The translations under genes and the position numbers were made by a program. Positions 7,188-10,222 of a DNA stretch of 10,222 nucleotides are shown here, one piece after another. The stretch lies in contig JAQVJB010000070.1 in NCBI GenBank assembly GCA_028695395.1, positions 1 through 10,222 on the forward strand, given 5' to 3'. A model generated the notes under the pieces. The model made no database searches and was not told where the DNA came from. It saw only the letters and a program-made list of their open reading frames with translations. Each line of letters opens with the position of its first letter. Position 1 is the first letter of the stretch. The stretch is from Actinomycetota bacterium. GTDB taxonomy: Bacteria > Actinomycetota > Humimicrobiia > Humimicrobiales > Humimicrobiaceae.

Positions 7188-7982
7188 TCAGGCTTTTCTG
7201 CTTTTCACGACTTTTGCCGGCATGCCGACAGCTATAGAGTATTCGGGAATATCTTCATTTACCACGGCTGCACCGCCGATTATTGAGTTTCTTCCGATGT
7301 TTACTCCGTCAAATATCAAAGCTTTTGCTCCGAACCAGCAATTTTCTCCTACATATATTCCTTTGCAGACGGTATCCATTTCCGTTGCCGGTTTATCTGC
7401 AGAATCGTAAACATAGTTGCCGGCAACAAAATAAACATAGGCAGCAATCATCGTATCTTTGCCTATTTCAATCTTCCTGCCGCTGAAAATATCGCAGTTA
7501 AACCCAAGGTTTACGTTTTCTCTCAGGATTATATCTCCATCTTTGCAGCTTAAAATAGTATTTCTTCCCAAGAAAACGCCATCTTCGATTATTATACCTT
7601 TATTTGTGCTGCCTTTGGCATCAAGCATGCAATTATCATCAATTACCACATTATTGCCGATGATGATTTTATTAGGATGGCGAAGTACGATATTTTTTCC
7701 GAAGCTGACGCCTTTTCCGACTTTTTTAAGAAGGAGCTTATAAAAGATGCTTCTTAAATATATCCCGACAGCACCCGGACAACTTGCAAAGAGGCAGGTA
7801 ATTATTTCATATTTTAAAAATGCGAAAAATCCCCGCTTCCCGACAAAAAAGTCACAGTATTTTTTAAATTTCGAACCGCCTGATTTCGTAAGTGTTTTGG
7901 AGCGGACTTCTTCATTTATTTTTTTTGAATCCCCATCTTTGTCGTTTGAAATATTTTGAACTTCTTTATTCTCGTCATTCAT
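7188..7982 (-). CDS. Left-handed beta-helix (hexapeptide-repeat) acyltransferase
   Basis: A 264-residue protein of the LbH acetyltransferase superfamily (WcaF/maltose O-acetyltransferase-like), presumably transferring an acetyl or other acyl group from CoA to a sugar of the glycan made here. Residues 1-40 are a highly charged, probably disordered tail. Residues 44-88 are an amphipathic to hydrophobic helical lead-in (FFAFLKYEIITCLFASCPG onward) that may touch the membrane. Hexapeptide coils follow from about 90 to 245, for example VGKGVSFGKNIVL, NKIIIGNNVVIDDNCML, GIIIEDGVFLGRNTIL, IEIGKDTMIAAYV and GIYVGENCWFGAKALIFDGV. The end is the family's usual IAVGMPAKVVKSRK (250-263). The active-site loop reads VAGNYVYD (186-193) where a catalytic His is normally expected; the only His in the protein is H102. 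The ATG at 7982 is supported by a good Shine-Dalgarno (AGGGAG, 7 nt upstream). It is the first gene of a leftward pair with the UPF0104-type membrane protein. Confidence 0.87.
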   Translation of the reverse strand: MNDENKEVQNISNDKDGDSKKINEEVRSKTLTKSGGSKFKKYCDFFVGKRGFFAFLKYEIITCLFASCPGAVGIYLRSIFYKLLLKKVGKGVSFGKNIVLRHPNKIIIGNNVVIDDNCMLDAKGSTNKGIIIEDGVFLGRNTILSCKDGDIILRENVNLGFNCDIFSGRKIEIGKDTMIAAYVYFVAGNYVYDSADKPATEMDTVCKGIYVGENCWFGAKALIFDGVNIGRNSIIGGAAVVNEDIPEYSIAVGMPAKVVKSRKA

Positions 7983-8212
7983 GTTATTACTCCCTAAAGG
8001 TTATTTTATTTTTAAATAACTGATATAGTTTTTATTGCATATAAATTATCTGGCAATTTTAATTTGCAATCAGTAAATTTTAGAGATTTGCTTTAATTAT
8101 TTGAAATATTAAGTAAAATAATAATTTTAATAGTTATTTAAAATGTTTTTATTTTATTTGCTAATAATAACATAAAATATAAATTGGCTTAAATCCTGTA
8201 TTAATAAAATAA
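7983..8212. other. Very AT-rich divergent intergenic region
   Basis: A 230-bp gap between the minus-strand acyltransferase and the plus-strand GT-C gene, clearly more AT-rich than the flanking genes. It must hold promoters for both sides, but no -35/-10 pair stands out. Weak plus-strand candidates are TTGCAT/TTTAAT (8035-8063, 17-bp spacer) and TTGCTA/TAAATT (8158-8185, 16-bp spacer). An imperfect palindrome, GCAATTTTAATTTGC (8053-8067), could be an operator but is poorly supported. No ORF or structured RNA is evident. Confidence 0.5.
7990..7995 (-). promoter_or_regulatory. Strong ribosome binding site of the acyltransferase gene
   Basis: On the minus strand AGGGAG lies 7 nt before the ATG at 7982, a near-ideal Shine-Dalgarno match and spacing. 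It fixes this start and shows that the organism can use SD-led initiation. The other genes in the window have much weaker sites. Confidence 0.75.
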
Positions 8213-9538
8213 ATGACGAAGACAAAAGCTTTTTTTAAAAAAATCGGCTGCATTTTTATTTCACCTGAAATCACAAATGATGGAAGGTCTTTAAATCTTT
8301 TTTACAAATATTTTCTTGGCGGTGTTTTTGTCAGGTTTCTTTTCATGCCGTTCTTTTTCCAGAGGGATCTTCTTTCCACGTATCAGAGAGCAGCGGATAC
8401 TGTTTTTAATGGAAACATAGGTTCTGATTTTCAGCAGCTTATTACCAATATCATACATTCCGTTTACTTTCTGGCAGCGAAAACAATATTACCTTTTATG
8501 AATTCTTACAGGGATATTCTTTTAAACCAGGATACATGGATTTCATGGGTAGAGTTTGTTAAAAGTGATAATATTTTCCTTATCCTCACCGTATTTAAAT
8601 TCATATATTTTATTTTTGACATGGCCTGCATATTTGTTATTCTAAGGCTTTTTTATGACGGAGATGCGCAGAAAAAACTAAAAGTATTCAAATACTGGAT
8701 GTTTAATCCTATTGTCATTTTCGTGCTTTATCTTTTTGCAAGGCATGACATAATAGGACTTTTTGTAACGCTTCTTGCTTTTCTTTTGGCAAAAAAGAAG
8801 AGGAAATACTGGGCTGTTCTTGTTCTTGCAATTGCGGTAGCTATAAGATTTTTCCCCATAATGATTCTTCCCATACTTATAATATATCTTGCTGAAAAGA
8901 AAAAAGATTATATTATAATGCTTGCAATAGGACTTTCAGGCCTTATTTCGATTGAAGCAATCTCATATATAGCTTTCGGCAAAAGCGTTATATTCTCACT
9001 TCTTAATGCAGAACATTTCAATTATATTATTTCTTCAAAACTTGAGCTCATTGTCCATGACAGAATATTTATATTCCTGGCGGCATATACAATATTGATT
9101 CTCAGCTTCATAAAGCTTAAGAATAAGTCTTTTGAGCTTTTAATGTCTTATTGCGGAATCATATATCTGTTATATGTAGCATTATCATATTTCCATCCGC
9201 AGTACCTTTTGTGGAGCGTACCTTTTGTTTTATATGTAGCCGGCAAACAAAAGAATCTATATTATTTCCAGTGGGTACAGTTTGTATTCCTTGCAGTGGT
9301 TTTCATTTATTGGGGAGACCTTATAACTAAATTCCTTTTTGCTTCATTTGATCATAAGTTTTTTATTTATCTGCCCGGGCCCATACCTCTTATAAACAGA
9401 TTTTATGATCCGGAGAAATTTGTAAATATTTTCAGAAGTATTTTTACAGGTGTTTCTTTATGGATGGTATATCTTATTTATTTGTTTAATAAAAGAAATT
9501 CAAAAAAGAATGAGCTGATTGACAGGACAGGATTATAA
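8213..9538 (+). CDS. GT-C-like integral membrane glycosyltransferase (PIG-M/GT87-like)
   Basis: A 441-residue protein with about nine to eleven hydrophobic segments. GT-C enzymes use polyprenyl-phosphate-linked sugars and act on the outer face of the cytoplasmic membrane. Features in keeping with this are an early acidic loop after the first membrane segment (FFFQRDLLSTYQRAADTVF, 47-65, D52), the segment YLFARHDIIGLFVTLLAFLL (173-192) followed by a basic KKKRK loop, AIRFFPIMILPILI (210-223), and YFHPQYLLWSVPF (326-338) late in the protein. This pattern resembles PIG-M-like and DUF2029/GT87 mannosyltransferases, but the exact family cannot be settled by eye. The ATG at 8213 is preceded at once by an in-frame TAA, so the ORF cannot extend upstream; no clear Shine-Dalgarno is seen. 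Only 15 nt separate it from the next gene, so the two probably form an operon. Alternatives are an O-antigen polymerase or ligase-type protein, which is less likely because of the H-D and HPQYLLW motifs. Confidence 0.72.
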   Translation: MTKTKAFFKKIGCIFISPEITNDGRSLNLFYKYFLGGVFVRFLFMPFFFQRDLLSTYQRAADTVFNGNIGSDFQQLITNIIHSVYFLAAKTILPFMNSYRDILLNQDTWISWVEFVKSDNIFLILTVFKFIYFIFDMACIFVILRLFYDGDAQKKLKVFKYWMFNPIVIFVLYLFARHDIIGLFVTLLAFLLAKKKRKYWAVLVLAIAVAIRFFPIMILPILIIYLAEKKKDYIIMLAIGLSGLISIEAISYIAFGKSVIFSLLNAEHFNYIISSKLELIVHDRIFIFLAAYTILILSFIKLKNKSFELLMSYCGIIYLLYVALSYFHPQYLLWSVPFVLYVAGKQKNLYYFQWVQFVFLAVVFIYWGDLITKFLFASFDHKFFIYLPGPIPLINRFYDPEKFVNIFRSIFTGVSLWMVYLIYLFNKRNSKKNELIDRTGL

Positions 9539-9553
9539 AAAGCAGGCACATAT

Positions 9554-10222
9554 ATGAAAATATTAGAAAAGATAAAAGTAAATAAAAGAAAGTCATCAAA
9601 AATATTATTGCTTTTCATGTCGGCAATAATATTAATGCTGCTTGCTACTTCATGCACGAAAGCATTATTCCTGCCAGGAGTCAGTCTTGGTTATTTTATC
9701 TGGGAAGATGAAAACGGGAAAATCAATATTTCATGGAGTTCAGACAGGAAGAAAGTGAATTTCACAGGTTTTTTATCGACTGACGGAGTGTTTGACGACA
9801 TAGAGAAATCAGCTTTTGAAGAAGGTGACGAGATAATAATCTCGGAAAATACGCTTTCTTTTGACTGCTTATTAAATGAAGAGGATTTTACCGACAGCAT
9901 TTCATTTGCATGCAGGGACTGCAGTTATATCGAGCTCAATTTAAAAATAGACGGAAATAATGATTTAAACAGGATTAATATCGGAAGATTTTTAAATTCT
10001 CCCAAGGAAGAGAATTTCCGCATAACTCCCGATTATTTTAAAGATTTAAAAACAATCCCATGGTTTAAAAAACACCCATCTGTAGAGTTTTTTAAAAAAT
10101 TGGATTCAAATAGATATCTTACTTTTTTATATATTTTATTACTGGGAGTAGTGTTAATTGAGATATTGAGGATAACAAAATTCAGGGCAGTTAAAAGGAA
10201 AGGGCGTTCCTTATTTATTTCA
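9554..10222 (+). CDS. Putative lipoprotein or membrane-anchored protein of unknown function (cut by window edge)
   Basis: The first 223 residues of a protein I do not recognise; it is open to the window end. The N-terminus is a basic stretch (KRKSSK, 11-16), a hydrophobic core (17-31) and LLATSC with C34, which fits the bacterial lipoprotein pattern moderately well. Residues 44-155 look like an extracytoplasmic beta-rich domain: alternating hydrophobic and polar strands such as GYFIWEDENGKINISWSSD (46-64), KVNFTGFLSTDGVFDDIE (67-84) and IELNLKIDG (126-134), and a CRDC pair (C120, C123). A second hydrophobic segment (189-206) is followed by a basic stretch (RITKFRAVKRKGR, 206-218), so the chain probably re-enters the cytoplasm there. 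It starts 15 nt after the GT-C gene, with a weak AGG in GCAGG as ribosome site, and is probably co-transcribed. A lipoprotein anchor combined with a later membrane segment is unusual; the first segment may instead be an uncleaved anchor. Partnership with the GT-C enzyme is inferred from position only. Confidence 0.75.
   Translation, partial: MKILEKIKVNKRKSSKILLLFMSAIILMLLATSCTKALFLPGVSLGYFIWEDENGKINISWSSDRKKVNFTGFLSTDGVFDDIEKSAFEEGDEIIISENTLSFDCLLNEEDFTDSISFACRDCSYIELNLKIDGNNDLNRINIGRFLNSPKEENFRITPDYFKDLKTIPWFKKHPSVEFFKKLDSNRYLTFLYILLLGVVLIEILRITKFRAVKRKGRSLFIS

Noticed and set aside
7283..7959. Overlapping plus-strand ORFs of 67, 94 and 70 codons opposite the acyltransferase.
   Set aside because: The minus strand carries clear hexapeptide repeats with a strong ribosome site. 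The plus-strand frames have low-complexity hydrophobic composition and no supporting signals.
8053..8067. Imperfect palindrome GCAATTTTAATTTGC as a possible operator.
   Set aside because: Only 12 of 15 positions are symmetric, counting the centre loosely, and AT-rich spacers generate such matches often. No second copy is seen near another gene.

Overview
This is a low-GC (roughly one third G+C by eye) window that is densely coding and is devoted almost entirely to making and modifying a surface or secreted glycan. A good sigma-70-type promoter (TTGTTT, 16 bp, TATAAT), one clear Shine-Dalgarno sequence, a lipobox-like signal peptide and many ATA and AGA/AGG codons point to a bacterium. Nothing in the window fixes the phylum. 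No RNA gene, insertion sequence, CRISPR array or phage gene is visible.

Layout. Positions 1-3224 hold two minus-strand genes read leftwards: a large fused glycosyltransferase (GT4 then GT2, 860 aa), then a GT4 glycosyltransferase that runs off the left edge. A 124-bp divergent promoter region separates them from a plus-strand gene (3349-5856) that is also a fused glycosyltransferase, but with the domains in the opposite order (GT2 then GT4, 835 aa). Between this gene and the convergent minus-strand pair lies a 46-bp tandem repeat (about 5913-6019). The minus-strand pair, in transcription order, is a left-handed beta-helix acyltransferase (7982-7188) and a multipass protein of the lysylphosphatidylglycerol synthase/UPF0104 membrane family (7083-6013). 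A 230-bp very AT-rich divergent gap follows. A plus-strand pair runs to the right edge: a GT-C-like integral membrane glycosyltransferase (8213-9538) and a putative lipoprotein or membrane-anchored protein of unknown function (9554 onward, cut by the window end).

How the parts may work together (inference). The three soluble glycosyltransferase polypeptides carry five recognisable catalytic domains (three GT-B, two GT-A) and could build a glycan from nucleotide sugars on the cytoplasmic side. The beta-helix acyltransferase could acylate it. The GT-C protein would add sugar from a polyprenyl-phosphate donor on the outer face of the membrane, and the UPF0104-type protein is a membrane component often found near such genes. 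No Wzx flippase, Wzy polymerase, ABC exporter or initiating sugar-phosphate transferase is visible here, so the assembly route cannot be decided from this window.

The points most worth a second look are the mirror-image pair of fused glycosyltransferases, non-canonical active-site motifs in two of their domains, the acyltransferase with no histidine at the expected catalytic site, the tandem repeat that copies the 3' end of a gene, and the unrecognised protein at the right edge.
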